Made by a program: the position numbers and the translations under genes. Shown here piece after piece: positions 8,598-17,177 of a stretch of 64,000 nt of DNA; the first letter of the stretch is position 1; each line of letters begins with the position of its first letter. The notes beneath the pieces were generated by a model. It searched no databases. It was not told the DNA's origin and was given only the letters and a program-made list of their open reading frames with translations. Source of the DNA: JAWPMV01 sp039819665. GTDB taxonomy: Bacteria; Bacteroidota; Bacteroidia; J057. Where the stretch lies: assembly GCA_039819665.1 (NCBI GenBank), contig JBCBRM010000005.1, forward strand, positions 1 through 64,000. The letters are read 5' to 3'.

Positions 8598-10187
8598 ATG
8601 AAAACCAATGCCTTAGTATTTCTACTTTCAGCCTTGCTCTTCCTACAACCACAATTAGTTACTAGCCAGAATTATGAAATAGAAACTGGCTCTGAATTTA
8701 CCGCCAGTTCCAGCCAGAGTTTTCGCTTTTTGGCTAAGGACGAATCTAATTATTACTATATCCAATATAATGGGCCTTTCTCAAATCCTATTCAACAAAG
8801 GGTCTATTTAAAAACACTTGATAAAGATTTGAATCCCTCCTCGGAAAAGATTGTATCGCTGGGGAAAGGAAGGGAGGCAGAGAGTCTGGAATTTGCAATT
8901 ACAAGCAAAAAGAAAAAATCATTCATACTTTCTTCAAGGACTGATCGAAAAGAAAAGATACATTATCTATTTAGTAGAAAGATTAATTATGACGATTTTT
9001 CACTTCCAACCGAGGGTGATGTAGTCGTACGAACTCCATTTGAAGGCAATTCATTTTTTTCAAATGCTCGATATATTCTGCGAGCCTCAAGGGATTCATC
9101 GAAATTTTTGGTCTATACAAAATTAAGTAGCAAAAAAAATGATCCTGAAAAGTTCTATTTCGTTGTCTTTGACGATGAGATGAAGCTTATATGGGAGAAA
9201 GAAATAATTCTTCCATTTAGTGATCGATTATTCAAGGTTCAAGAAGCAAGAATCGATAATAAGGGGAACATATACCTATTAGGAAAAAGGTATAGAGATA
9301 AATTGAAAGAACTTGTAAAAGGTCTTCCTAATTATTACCACTCACTATTTTTTATTAATAAGGATGGTATTTCAGCTGAATTCAAAGTAGTAACAAAAGA
9401 AAAGATTCTAACGGATATGAATCTGGGTATCGTAAATGGGCAGGATATAATTTGTTCGGGAGTTTTTAGAGAAGAGGAATCTAAAAAACAAGGTGTTTTC
9501 TATTTTCGAGTTGATGCAAAAGATAGAGGGATAATTGCAAAGAGCTATAAGTACCTTGACATTAGTATGTTTGGGTCTAAATATGAGCAGGAAAAAATAA
9601 ATGAGCAGACAAATCAGAAGAAGAAAGAAAAAATGGAGGAGGAGCTTTTCAAATACTATACCTTCAGAGATTTAGTTTTAAGAGAAGATGGGGGGAGTAT
9701 CTTAATCGGGGAAAGCACCTATGCTTCTGTAGATGGCACTAAATATGAAAGCCGGACTGAAACACGTTATTATGCTGATTACATTTTGTTGGTAATGATT
9801 GATCCTCAAGGGGAAATTGAAGGCACCAAATTGATTCAAAAATCACAAACACAATTAAATTCGACTCGCTTTATTTCCTATTCCCTATCCTTACATCAAA
9901 ATCGCTTATTCTTTTTATTTAACGATCATATTAAAAACTCAAATTTAAAGGAGGGGGAAGGCCCATGGACCTATGTAGCGGGTGCACTGGGTACCAAAGC
10001 TAATTCTGGTCTTAGTCTTACCAAGTTTGAAGATGGAGTATTGGCCGAAAGAAAATTTCTTTCAAGTTTCGCTGATCTTGATAATTTTTGGGTTTTACCT
10101 TCCATAAGTTCTCAGGCATTTGTTGGAGAAAGCCTTATAATCCTAAGGAAGAAAAACAAAGTTAAATTCGGCAGAGTCAAATACTGA
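8598..10187 (+). CDS. Secreted protein of unknown function
   Basis: A 529-residue protein with a cleavable signal peptide (hydrophobic residues 5-20, probable cleavage after T-S-Q near residue 24). The rest is rich in beta-strand patterns with recurring units such as G-N-I-Y-L-L-G-K and G-G-S-I-L-I-G-E-S, which resemble blades of a propeller, but I recognise no named family. A lysine/glutamate-rich helical insert lies near 325-345 (E-K-I-N-E-Q-T-N-Q-K-K-K). There is no lipobox, so periplasmic or secreted. Base composition is more AT-rich than the receptor operon. It is flanked by a terminator upstream and a convergent gene 1 bp downstream, so it is probably a single-gene unit. Confidence 0.75.
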   Translation: MKTNALVFLLSALLFLQPQLVTSQNYEIETGSEFTASSSQSFRFLAKDESNYYYIQYNGPFSNPIQQRVYLKTLDKDLNPSSEKIVSLGKGREAESLEFAITSKKKKSFILSSRTDRKEKIHYLFSRKINYDDFSLPTEGDVVVRTPFEGNSFFSNARYILRASRDSSKFLVYTKLSSKKNDPEKFYFVVFDDEMKLIWEKEIILPFSDRLFKVQEARIDNKGNIYLLGKRYRDKLKELVKGLPNYYHSLFFINKDGISAEFKVVTKEKILTDMNLGIVNGQDIICSGVFREEESKKQGVFYFRVDAKDRGIIAKSYKYLDISMFGSKYEQEKINEQTNQKKKEKMEEELFKYYTFRDLVLREDGGSILIGESTYASVDGTKYESRTETRYYADYILLVMIDPQGEIEGTKLIQKSQTQLNSTRFISYSLSLHQNRLFFLFNDHIKNSNLKEGEGPWTYVAGALGTKANSGLSLTKFEDGVLAERKFLSSFADLDNFWVLPSISSQAFVGESLIILRKKNKVKFGRVKY

Positions 10188-10188
10188 T

Positions 10189-10845
10189 TCAGGGTACGAG
10201 GAAAAAAGGCGCAGTCTCAGCTTCGTATATTTCTCCAGTCGATAGCTCCATGATGACCTTGAGCTTAAGTTCAGGATTGAGTTCGGGAGCTTTAGTTAAG
10301 GCGAGCAACATATCTTCGCTTTCGATTTTACCATCGCTGGCATTCAGGAAATCTTCTAAAGTAGAGTTATCAAGTTCGAGGAAATTGCCCTGATATTGAA
10401 GTAGGTCATTAATGTCATCATTGGCTTTGTGGTCCTCATCAAAATCATTGAGAGTAAGTACCTGAAAATTGACAAGTTCTTCTCTTTTCGAACCTAAGGG
10501 ACCGGGTATACAGCTACAGGCATAGGCAGCATTCATCAGAGAAAAGGACCAATTGCTTTTGGGAGTCGCCTCTTTATTCGCATGATATTCAACCTCGTAA
10601 TCTACATAGATACCTCCGAGTTGACTGAAATTTATTGTATCAAGGGCATTGACAAGGGTCCCTTCTGAAAAATCTTCAAATACATCTGCCCTTAAACCAT
10701 TGATATCAAAATATGCATAGAGATCGCAATTGCAGGGAGAGATTCGAGGGCCATCCGTAAATTCACAACTCGGGATCATAAATCCTACCCCCAGCAAAAA
10801 AGTCAAGAATATATAAGGTACTATCTGTTTGATTCGAGTAATCAT
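10189..10845 (-). CDS. Lipoprotein, DUF5034-like
   Basis: A 218-residue protein with an N-terminal hydrophobic segment ending in I-P-S-C (lipobox Cys near residue 27). The mature part has C-N-C-D-L-Y-A-Y-F-D-I-N-G and a later A-C-S-C-I-P-G-P, so four cysteines could form disulphides. The layout (short Cys-rich N terminus, beta-rich body with D-T-I-N-F) resembles DUF5034 lipoproteins of Bacteroidota as I recall them; this needs a profile search. It converges on the preceding gene with a 1-bp gap. Function unknown. Confidence 0.7.
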   Translation of the reverse strand: MITRIKQIVPYIFLTFLLGVGFMIPSCEFTDGPRISPCNCDLYAYFDINGLRADVFEDFSEGTLVNALDTINFSQLGGIYVDYEVEYHANKEATPKSNWSFSLMNAAYACSCIPGPLGSKREELVNFQVLTLNDFDEDHKANDDINDLLQYQGNFLELDNSTLEDFLNASDGKIESEDMLLALTKAPELNPELKLKVIMELSTGEIYEAETAPFFLVP

Positions 10846-10945
10846 ATTTGTAATGCTTTTTTCTTCTTAACGCTGATTCTTGCTAAAGCGCTGCAAATCC
10901 TTGATACACCCCATTTAAATCTTTCTTAGACTATCTTGAAAACAC

Positions 10946-11248
10946 ATGATACATCATTATGTAATTGTTGAACATGAAGGAGGAGAGTTTCCCTATTACT
11001 TACATTTACAGCAAAATAGCATACAGGTGAAAGAGGAAGAGCTGATCGAAAGAGGCCATCAAACCGGAAAAGTTGGGCATATTGGAAATAGTAAAGCTTC
11101 ACACTTACATTTTCATTTGGTAGATAAGCCCGACCCAGAAACTAGCAGTTGTCTGCCTATATATTCTGAGAATATCGAAAGCTGGCCGGATGACGCTCAT
11201 GCGGATGCCTTTCAATATAGAGACATTATTACGGCAAAGGAGAAATAG
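10946..11248 (+). pseudogene. M23 (LytM-type) metallopeptidase C-terminal fragment
   Basis: One hundred residues match only the second half of an M23 peptidase core: Y-V-I-V-E-H-E-G-G-E-F-P-Y-Y-L-H-L, then G-H-I-G-N-S and the H-x-H zinc motif S-H-L-H-F-H-L. The upstream H-x3-D half of the zinc site is absent and a TGA lies three codons before the start ATG, with no coding-like sequence before it. With part of the metal site missing it is unlikely to cut peptidoglycan, so I treat it as a decayed remnant. It could still be made as a small non-catalytic protein. Confidence 0.6.
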
Positions 11249-11283
11249 GTGAGATTCTGTATCTTTCTCCTGAAAATATATAG

Positions 11284-11871
11284 GTGAAAGAGCTTGCTAC
11301 ATACAAAGAACAACTCGCAAGGACTTTTCTTGAGGTAAAGGAAATAGATCCGGCAATTCTGGAAGAATTACTGGATGCTTTTGAGTATGTGGAATTCGAT
11401 AAGAAAGAGATCATGCTGCGGCCAGGAGAAACGGCCCGTTATCTATATTATGTATTGGAAGGTGCACAGAAATCCTATCTGGTCAGAGATAAGGTCCATG
11501 TGATGGCTTTCTCCTATCCTCCTTTTTTCTGTGCCATTCCTGATTCCTTTCTACTTCAGATTCCTTCCTTATTTTTTCTAGAGTCCATCACAGAATCGAA
11601 AATGCTGCGGATTTCCTATGAGCGACTTCAGGCATTGTTGGAAAAGAACATTCAACTGGAGAGCTTATTAAGGAAGCAACATGAAATGATGATAGTCGGC
11701 CTTCACACCCGACAAATGGAATTGATGGCGATGAGCATGGAGGAGAAATTTGAAGCATTTTACAAAAGAAGTTTTCATCTCTTCCAGATGGTGTCCCATA
11801 AAGACATTGCCTCCTATTTGAATATCGATCCCACCAACCTGAGTAAACTTTTAAAGAAACAGATGAAATAG
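11284..11871 (+). CDS. Crp/Fnr-family transcriptional regulator
   Basis: A 195-residue cyclic-nucleotide-binding-fold regulator. The effector domain occupies about residues 15-125 (V-E-F-D-K-K-E-I-M-L-R-P-G-E-T-A-R-Y-L-Y-Y-V-L-E-G) and a short DNA-binding helix-turn-helix lies at the end (H-K-D-I-A-S-Y-L-N-I-D-P-T-N-L-S-K-L). The conserved phosphate-binding Arg region of true cAMP receptors is not obvious, as in many Bacteroidota members, so the ligand is unknown. Start is GTG at 11284. The next gene (DinB-like) follows 48 bp after the stop, probably in the same transcript. Confidence 0.88.
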   Translation: MKELATYKEQLARTFLEVKEIDPAILEELLDAFEYVEFDKKEIMLRPGETARYLYYVLEGAQKSYLVRDKVHVMAFSYPPFFCAIPDSFLLQIPSLFFLESITESKMLRISYERLQALLEKNIQLESLLRKQHEMMIVGLHTRQMELMAMSMEEKFEAFYKRSFHLFQMVSHKDIASYLNIDPTNLSKLLKKQMK

Positions 11872-11919
11872 TTGGTTTATACCAAGATTTCTTATCCCTA
11901 CTCTTCCTTCATTTGTTTT

Positions 11920-12486
11920 ATGAATCAACAACAAATGAACAGTTGGAAGCAGGAAATCAAATCCTTGAGTGAGTCTTATAAAAAAATCGCGGAAGAACTG
12001 GGCCCTGAACTCATCCATACACGTCCTAATCCAAATCAGTGGTCTTTCACCGAAATACTGGCCCACCTGGTTGTCATAAATGAAAGTTATTATCCGACAT
12101 TCAAAGCCTTAAAGAATGGGACTTATAAAAGCCCGTTACTTTCGAAACTGGGTTTTATGGTCAGATTAATAGGGAAAGAAGTCTTAAAGTCTGTACAACC
12201 ACAAACAAAAAAGAAGATCAAAACCTTTCCTGTTTGGGAACCGGAAAGATTGGTAGAAACGCCTGATATATTGAATCGTTTTCTCCTTCATCAGGCTGAA
12301 CTAATCAAAGAATTCGAGGCTTGTGCTTCTTTGCTTCCTCAAAATCCTGTCCTGTATTCTCCCGCTTCAAAAATGATCTTTTACCATTTGGGTACTGCTT
12401 TCGCAATCATCCTGAGTCATGAAAAGCGACATTTGCTTCAGGCAGAAAGATTAAGTGAGCAACTTGTGTCTCATGTTAAGGTATAG
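11920..12486 (+). CDS. DinB-superfamily protein
   Basis: About 188 residues from ATG 11920 (M-N-Q-Q-Q-M-N-S-W-K-Q-E). Upstream in-frame codons from TTG 11872 carry no domain signal. The protein has the four-helix DinB/YfiT pattern: W-S-F-T-E-I-L-A-H-L-V-V-I-N-E with a metal-type His, then I-L-S-H-E-K-R-H-L-L-Q-A with two more His at the C-terminal helix. These positions match the three-His metal site of the superfamily. Members act as metal-dependent thiol transferases or damage-inducible proteins; the specific reaction here is unknown. It follows a Crp/Fnr regulator. Confidence 0.82.
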   Translation: MNQQQMNSWKQEIKSLSESYKKIAEELGPELIHTRPNPNQWSFTEILAHLVVINESYYPTFKALKNGTYKSPLLSKLGFMVRLIGKEVLKSVQPQTKKKIKTFPVWEPERLVETPDILNRFLLHQAELIKEFEACASLLPQNPVLYSPASKMIFYHLGTAFAIILSHEKRHLLQAERLSEQLVSHVKV

Positions 12487-12499
12487 GCTTATTACCTGC

Positions 12500-12727
12500 T
12501 CACTCATATGGGTAGTTAGGCAAATCAGATTTTCTAAAAATGATATTCTCCCAATCAGGTATTTCTACTCCATATGAAAGCTCAAACAAACTTATTTCTC
12601 TTATGTCTTTATGAACAACCCTGAGGACTGCTACCCTATAAAATCCCCCATATGGGTAATTGAACTCCTTAACAGGGTCTTCTAATTTTATCCTGTCATT
12701 TAAAAATGCATAGGTATAAATGTTCAA
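12500..12727 (-). pseudogene. Short unrecognised reading frame, possible gene remnant
   Basis: An open frame of 75 codons whose composition looks protein-like (Y-P-Y-G-G-F-Y-R-V-A-V-L-R-V-V-H, then V-E-I-P-D-W-E-N). The only start is TTG, with a TAA just before it, and the 5' side runs into the divergent small lipoprotein gene. I recognise no family. It may be the 3' end of a lost gene, or simply a chance frame. Confidence 0.25.
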
Positions 12728-12744
12728 TTATTAAGCGATCAAAT

Positions 12745-13059
12745 ATGAAGACCCTCAAAAACCTATTCCTCGTAAGCCTTTTTTCATTGTTGTTTCTGGG
12801 AATTTCATGTAGAGCAAATGATCCGGTCGGATGCAGCTTTACTGTGGAACTGGATGAGGAAGTTACCGACCTTACCAATGCGGCCTCTGTGTATGCCCAG
12901 GATCCCACTCCTACAAATTGTGAAGCTTACAAACAAGCATATAGAAATTATCTTGACGAAGCGGAAAAACTGGATAATTGTGTGTTGGGGGCTGACCGAA
13001 CCGCTTACAGACAAGCCATTGACGATGCTCAAGCTAGCCTAGATGCACTTACATGTTGA
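12745..13059 (+). CDS. Small Cys-containing lipoprotein
   Basis: A 104-residue protein from ATG 12745 (M-K-T-L-K-N-L-F-L-V-S-L-F), with lipobox L-G-I-S-C. The mature part contains four more cysteines (V-G-C-S-F; T-N-C-E-A-Y; D-N-C-V-L-G; and the C-terminal A-L-T-C) in an otherwise helical, alanine-rich chain, suggesting two disulphides in the periplasm. An in-frame ATG at 12706 would place 13 basic residues before the signal peptide and is less likely. Function unknown; a stem-loop follows the stop codon. Confidence 0.75.
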   Translation: MKTLKNLFLVSLFSLLFLGISCRANDPVGCSFTVELDEEVTDLTNAASVYAQDPTPTNCEAYKQAYRNYLDEAEKLDNCVLGADRTAYRQAIDDAQASLDALTC

Positions 13060-13067
13060 ATAATAGA

Positions 13068-13094
13068 GGGCTTTCCTCAGCTAGAGGAAACCCT
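13068..13094. terminator. Stem-loop between convergent genes
   Basis: GGGCTTTCCTC, loop AGCTA, then GAGGAAACCC form a stem of about ten pairs with one bulge. It sits between the stop of the small lipoprotein gene and the end of the convergent Dlt-like operon. There is no good T run on the plus side, so termination is only suggested. Confidence 0.4.
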
Positions 13095-13107
13095 TCCAAC
13101 ATGATAT

Positions 13108-13245
13108 TTACCAGTTTAAATACCTAAACAATCCTGCCTCAAAACCAAATAAGGTGATCACAAGGTAGAGTAAGCCAAAGTACCAAATCCCCATTAGGAC
13201 ATTTGCCCATTTTACTCCGATCTTTTCTATGAGGTAGGTGTACAT
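13108..13245 (-). CDS. DltX-like 45-residue membrane microprotein
   Basis: Reading the minus strand from the ATG at 13245 gives 45 residues ending in TAA at 13108-13110. Residues 1-13 are polar with two Lys (E-K-I-G-V-K-W), 14-35 form one aromatic-rich membrane helix (G-I-W-Y-F-G-L-L-Y-L-V-I-T-L-F-G-F), and the chain ends F40-R-Y42-L-N-W45. Gram-positive DltX is also about 50 residues, with one helix and a C-terminal motif I recall as F-I-Y-N-E-F, in which the Tyr is proposed as an acyl shuttle between DltB and DltD. The F-x-Y-x-x-aromatic-COOH pattern matches. The ATG lies 4 bp after the MBOAT stop, so translation is probably coupled. Homology is inferred from size, topology, motif and context. 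Confidence 0.75.
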   Translation of the reverse strand: MYTYLIEKIGVKWANVLMGIWYFGLLYLVITLFGFEAGLFRYLNW

Positions 13246-13249
13246 AGCT

Positions 13250-14383
13250 TTAGTTTAAAAAGAAGAGGATTTTATAGGTTTCCCAGGAGGCTTCCAGATC
13301 GACCTCATTGGTGAGAATAAAGCTGAGCATGACAAAATGCAAGGTGATCCCGATTCCCAGACATTTTTGAAGAAGCGGAATTTTCGCGATGGCTACTTGC
13401 ATGGGAGTATTATTATATCGATGCCATAGATTGATTGCGATTGCATGCATGCTTCCCCAGAGTAGATATCGCAAGGAGATTTCATGCCAGCCAGCCAAGG
13501 CCAGCATAGACATGATGATGCTGATTCGGGCATTGCGGGTCATGCCAAGAAATGGGTAAAACACATAGTCCCTGCACCATTCTGAAAGGGAAATATGCCA
13601 GCGATTCCAGAAGTCAGCAATGTTTGTAGCTATAAACGGAGAATTGAAATTCTCCATAACTTTAAATCCAAATAATAAGGACAATCCAATAGCCACATCC
13701 GAAAATCCTGCAAATTGAACATAGGCATTGGCTGCAAATCGAAACATCTTCAGATAGCTTGCCAACCAGAGATAGCTATCTTCTAGTCCCAAAGCAAAAT
13801 TGTTGAGCTTATAGCTAAAGAGATAGTTGCCCAGAACAACAATTTTCACAAAGCCATATAGAATCCTTTCCATGCCCTGAGAGAATAGAGAATTGTTCCA
13901 TCGCCTTCTTTTTAAATCCCTGTGGAAATTCTGAAAGCGATTAATAGGGCCAATAAGAATAGTCGGGAGAAAGAAAAGATAGCTCATATATTCCCAGAGG
14001 CCATGCTTACCCAGACTTGTCTTTTTATAAACCTCTAGCGCATAATGGATTTGGCGAAAGGAATAATAGGATAACCCTAGTGGTAGAATGCCCTTTTCCC
14101 CTACTCCAAAAATGACGGCATAATCCATTTTAAAAAACAGAAATATGCAACTCAACTGTATTACAACTAAGAGGGTAGCTGTAGTCAAGGAGGGTATATG
14201 TTTAAGCAGATAAAAATTCAGAATACTTGTACTGGCCAGAATCAGGAGAGAGCTGGGTGAATAATATCCCAGCAAAATGGCAGTAGCTATCATTATAGGT
14301 GCCATTTGCCATTTTTCAGGTAACAACCAGGCAGGAACCAGTAGTAAAAAACTTACTCCCAATATGATCAAGAGTATCTCCAT
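13250..14383 (-). CDS. MBOAT-family membrane O-acyltransferase, DltB/AlgI-like
   Basis: A 377-residue polytopic protein with about ten membrane helices. The family signature F-W-N-R-W-H-I-S-L-S-E-W followed by Y-V-F-Y-P-F is present near residues 255-278, and the His-containing segment L-A-G-W-H-E (His300) with G-S-M-H-A (His313) supplies the expected active-site histidines. MBOAT proteins of this branch pass an activated acyl group from the cytoplasm to a periplasmic acceptor, with an SGNH partner. Its start overlaps the SGNH stop (TGATG), and it is followed by the DltX-like microprotein and preceded by adenylation and carrier domains. This points to Dlt-like transfer rather than acetyl-CoA-driven alginate acetylation. 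The transferred acid is unknown. Confidence 0.9.
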   Translation of the reverse strand: MEILLIILGVSFLLLVPAWLLPEKWQMAPIMIATAILLGYYSPSSLLILASTSILNFYLLKHIPSLTTATLLVVIQLSCIFLFFKMDYAVIFGVGEKGILPLGLSYYSFRQIHYALEVYKKTSLGKHGLWEYMSYLFFLPTILIGPINRFQNFHRDLKRRRWNNSLFSQGMERILYGFVKIVVLGNYLFSYKLNNFALGLEDSYLWLASYLKMFRFAANAYVQFAGFSDVAIGLSLLFGFKVMENFNSPFIATNIADFWNRWHISLSEWCRDYVFYPFLGMTRNARISIIMSMLALAGWHEISLRYLLWGSMHAIAINLWHRYNNTPMQVAIAKIPLLQKCLGIGITLHFVMLSFILTNEVDLEASWETYKILFFLN

Positions 14384-15312
14384 CAGTTCTTACTTTCTGA
14401 TATAATTTTATCTATCAGCCATTGGGTATATTTTTCCTGTCCCTCAATTGTGAGGTGGCTATAATCCCAGAAGTATTTATACCCAAAAGGAGAATCGGTA
14501 TATGGCCAATACTTGATTCCTAATTTTTCTCGGTATTCTTTTATGACAGCCATCCGGTTGGGCTCGAGCTCAGCTGGATATATGTGCTTCATCAAAGCAG
14601 CTGGTTGGGGGACGTCCACAAATACCACCTCAATACCCTGATCTCTCAACATTTGCAATTCTTCATGTGCATAATCCAGTTCCCAGAAGGATCTGATTAT
14701 TCGCTCCTCTGGGACATACGAAAGGGTGTCCTGATCCTGTATTGATGGTCCAGCCTTTACTTCGCAATCCATTTTCTTTTTATAGCCAATCCTACCCAGC
14801 ATTTCGTAAAAAAACCTTCTATTCAACCATGACCTCATTTCCAATTGTCCTTTGAGGGTCTGGACTTTTAGAGCACTATCTGCTTTATATTTGGCCCCAA
14901 CATTTTCCAGATTTACCACTGCTAATTCCGTTTGGATGCAGACTAAATCTGGTTTTAGACTGGCTATTTTGGGCAGAAGGTTATGGATGGTCACCATCCT
15001 CTTAAAAGGTTCTCCATTCCCATACATTTTGCTTAACATAATGGGAGAGTTTTTCTCGATACTCGAATAAGCATAAATTTCATCCGGGCATTGAATCCCA
15101 TATTTGGCTAAAGATGAACCTATAAAGACTACCCTCAAGGTCCCCTTTTCCACTACCTTAAAATCCTCCTTCATTTGTTCAAACAGCCCATCAAATTCAA
15201 GTTTGTCTGTATTGGGAACGGTATGGCAATAGATGTGAATTATGATTTGGAAAAGGAAAAATAGTCCCCCTGCCCAGGCCCATACATATAAAGGAGGCGA
15301 TTGGGTCCTCAT
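14383..15312 (-). CDS. Membrane-anchored SGNH-fold protein, DltD-like
   Basis: A 309-residue protein with one N-terminal membrane helix (about residues 10-29) and a periplasmic domain. The nucleophile block is V-V-F-I-G-S-S-L-A (Ser67 in G-S-S) and the C-terminal catalytic pair is D283-Y-S-H286, the D-x-x-H of SGNH hydrolases. DltD has the same order: anchor, G-S-S and late D-x-x-H. In that family the protein takes the acyl group from the MBOAT complex and places it on the polymer. The ATG overlaps the stop of the adenylation-carrier gene (ATGA), and its own stop overlaps the MBOAT start, so the three products are probably made in fixed ratio. AlgJ-like or PatB-like acetyl transfer is an alternative. 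Confidence 0.82.
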   Translation of the reverse strand: MRTQSPPLYVWAWAGGLFFLFQIIIHIYCHTVPNTDKLEFDGLFEQMKEDFKVVEKGTLRVVFIGSSLAKYGIQCPDEIYAYSSIEKNSPIMLSKMYGNGEPFKRMVTIHNLLPKIASLKPDLVCIQTELAVVNLENVGAKYKADSALKVQTLKGQLEMRSWLNRRFFYEMLGRIGYKKKMDCEVKAGPSIQDQDTLSYVPEERIIRSFWELDYAHEELQMLRDQGIEVVFVDVPQPAALMKHIYPAELEPNRMAVIKEYREKLGIKYWPYTDSPFGYKYFWDYSHLTIEGQEKYTQWLIDKIISESKN

Positions 15313-17177
15313 ATGCAGTTCAGTTTTTCCAGCAGAATATTTTCTGTGGCTTTAAGGCTATTCATAATCATCATTTCAGCCGTCGAAAAGCGTACATTGA
15401 ATTTCTTTTCTAATGAATTGACATATTTCAAATGGGCAAGTGAATCCCAGCCTTCAAGCGTCATGGAATTATCTTGCAAACTGATTTCAGAAACCGATAT
15501 ATTAAAAGCTTCCGCAGCAGATGCTTTGATCTCATCAACATATTCCACTTGATCTGAGGAATCTTGTGGCAAACCCAAGCCAGCCTTATGCTCCTCAATT
15601 AAAGCTTTGACTTCATTAATCTGAATCTTTCCAGAAAGGGTCCGTGGCAGGCTTTTAAGGAAAAAACTCTCTTTGGGGATTTGGTTAGCTTCCAAAAGCG
15701 GACGAAGATAGGTGATCAAATCCATTTTCTCCAGCTGATGCCCAGGCTTCACTACAATTGCAGCAGCTAGCATTTCTCCATGATGCTCATCCGGCAAAGC
15801 AAAACAAACACTTTCGAAAACAGCTTCGTGGCTATTGATCATCTCAGTGACTTGCTCCGGATAAATGTTGATCCCTCCGGTATTGATGGTATTTTTCTTT
15901 CTGCCTGTTATGCTAAAGAATCCTTCTTCATCCCTGGCAGCGATATCCCCGGTAAATAACCAACCATCCTGCAAAACCTGAACAGTTGCTTCCGGATTAT
16001 TTAAATAGCCGGTAAAGATATGATCGCCCTTTATCATAAGATTGCCTGACTCGTTTACAGCTGCTTCAGTTCCATCTTCCTTCAGGATTTTTACTTCACA
16101 ATCAATGGGAACACCTACAGTACCGATTTTTTTGGGATAGCCCACGGCTCCACAATACAAAGATCCCGCAACCGTTTCCGTCATACCATATACATTGCCA
16201 ATTTCAACCTTGAATTTATTTTGAAAATCTTCCCAGAATTTTTTCTCTAGTTTGGCGGCAGTCGAAATAATGAGTTTGAAGTCATCTGTCTGAAAGCTTT
16301 CTTCATAGCCCTCAGAATACTTATCCATAAAAGATAAAATTGTAGGAACAGTCATAAAATGAGTAGCCCGCAATTTGTAGATAGAATCGAAAAGCTCGGT
16401 CATCCGCGACATATCAAAGCTGAAGGGCCTCAATAAAGTTGCATGTGAAAAGAGGGTGAGGAGAGGACCTTGGATAGACCCATCCACATGATATAAAGTC
16501 AGGATATTGAGCAGACGCGTATCTTGATCAAATCCATAGACTTTCTTCAACGTCTTCAAATGTGCAAATAGATTACCATGAGAAATCATGACTCCTTTGG
16601 GATCAGAAGTTGAACCACTGGTGAATAGAACAAAAGAAAGATCTGAAGCTTTTATTTCCTCCAAAGGAGCTGCTGTTTCTGAAATCCCATCCATCAAGGC
16701 AGGAAAACTATGTGTGTCAACCGGAGCCTCCTCTTTTTTCTTTTTCAAGAGCTTTTTGAAAAGCTTACCCTTCCTTTGAGCCACTTTTTTCACCGGTAGA
16801 CAAAAGAAAGATGCATCTTCATTTATTTCTCTTTCTGCGAATAAAGCCTCATCCATTACTGCTCCATTTGCCTCAGCTTGATTCAAGATTCCTTTTGCTC
16901 TTTGGGCAGGAACTCGCGGATCGATGAATATACTTACGATCCCATATCTCAGAAAAGCCAGAAAAAACAGGCTAGCAAAATATTCATCCTCTACCGAGAG
17001 GACAATTCGATCCCCTTTTTTCAATCCTTTCTCTTGAAAATGAACATGGAGTTTATCTATGTCTTTGAGTAAGGTCTGGTAGGTATATTTCTTACCGGCG
17101 ATTTGAGCAAAAACTCTTTTGTTGAGTTGGGGAGCTTGTAAACTTTCAAAAAGCTCGGTGATATTATTGTAGGGCAT
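15309..17177 (-). CDS. Adenylation (AMP-forming ligase) - acyl carrier protein fusion, DltA-DltC-like
   Basis: A 622-residue protein. Residues 1-530 are an ANL adenylating enzyme: F-T-S-G-S-T-S-D-P-K-G (about 190), N-V-Y-G-M-T-E-T (about 335), L-F-T-G-D-I-A-A-R, G-R-K-K-N-T-I-N-T-G-G and a late S-G-K-I-Q-I-N-E with the catalytic Lys. After a short linker, residues 545-622 are a carrier domain with the phosphopantetheine serine at Ser579 (G-W-D-S-L-A-H). It should activate a carboxylic acid as the acyl-AMP and load it on its own carrier arm, doing in one chain what DltA and DltC do separately. It overlaps the upstream adenylation gene by 14 bp and the DltD-like gene by 3 bp. Substrate cannot be read from the sequence. 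Confidence 0.88.
   Translation of the reverse strand: MPYNNITELFESLQAPQLNKRVFAQIAGKKYTYQTLLKDIDKLHVHFQEKGLKKGDRIVLSVEDEYFASLFFLAFLRYGIVSIFIDPRVPAQRAKGILNQAEANGAVMDEALFAEREINEDASFFCLPVKKVAQRKGKLFKKLLKKKKEEAPVDTHSFPALMDGISETAAPLEEIKASDLSFVLFTSGSTSDPKGVMISHGNLFAHLKTLKKVYGFDQDTRLLNILTLYHVDGSIQGPLLTLFSHATLLRPFSFDMSRMTELFDSIYKLRATHFMTVPTILSFMDKYSEGYEESFQTDDFKLIISTAAKLEKKFWEDFQNKFKVEIGNVYGMTETVAGSLYCGAVGYPKKIGTVGVPIDCEVKILKEDGTEAAVNESGNLMIKGDHIFTGYLNNPEATVQVLQDGWLFTGDIAARDEEGFFSITGRKKNTINTGGINIYPEQVTEMINSHEAVFESVCFALPDEHHGEMLAAAIVVKPGHQLEKMDLITYLRPLLEANQIPKESFFLKSLPRTLSGKIQINEVKALIEEHKAGLGLPQDSSDQVEYVDEIKASAAEAFNISVSEISLQDNSMTLEGWDSLAHLKYVNSLEKKFNVRFSTAEMMIMNSLKATENILLEKLNCI

Noticed and set aside
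14852..15070. Plus-strand open frames across the Dlt-like operon
   Set aside because: Antisense shadows of strongly supported minus-strand genes, without domains or start signals.
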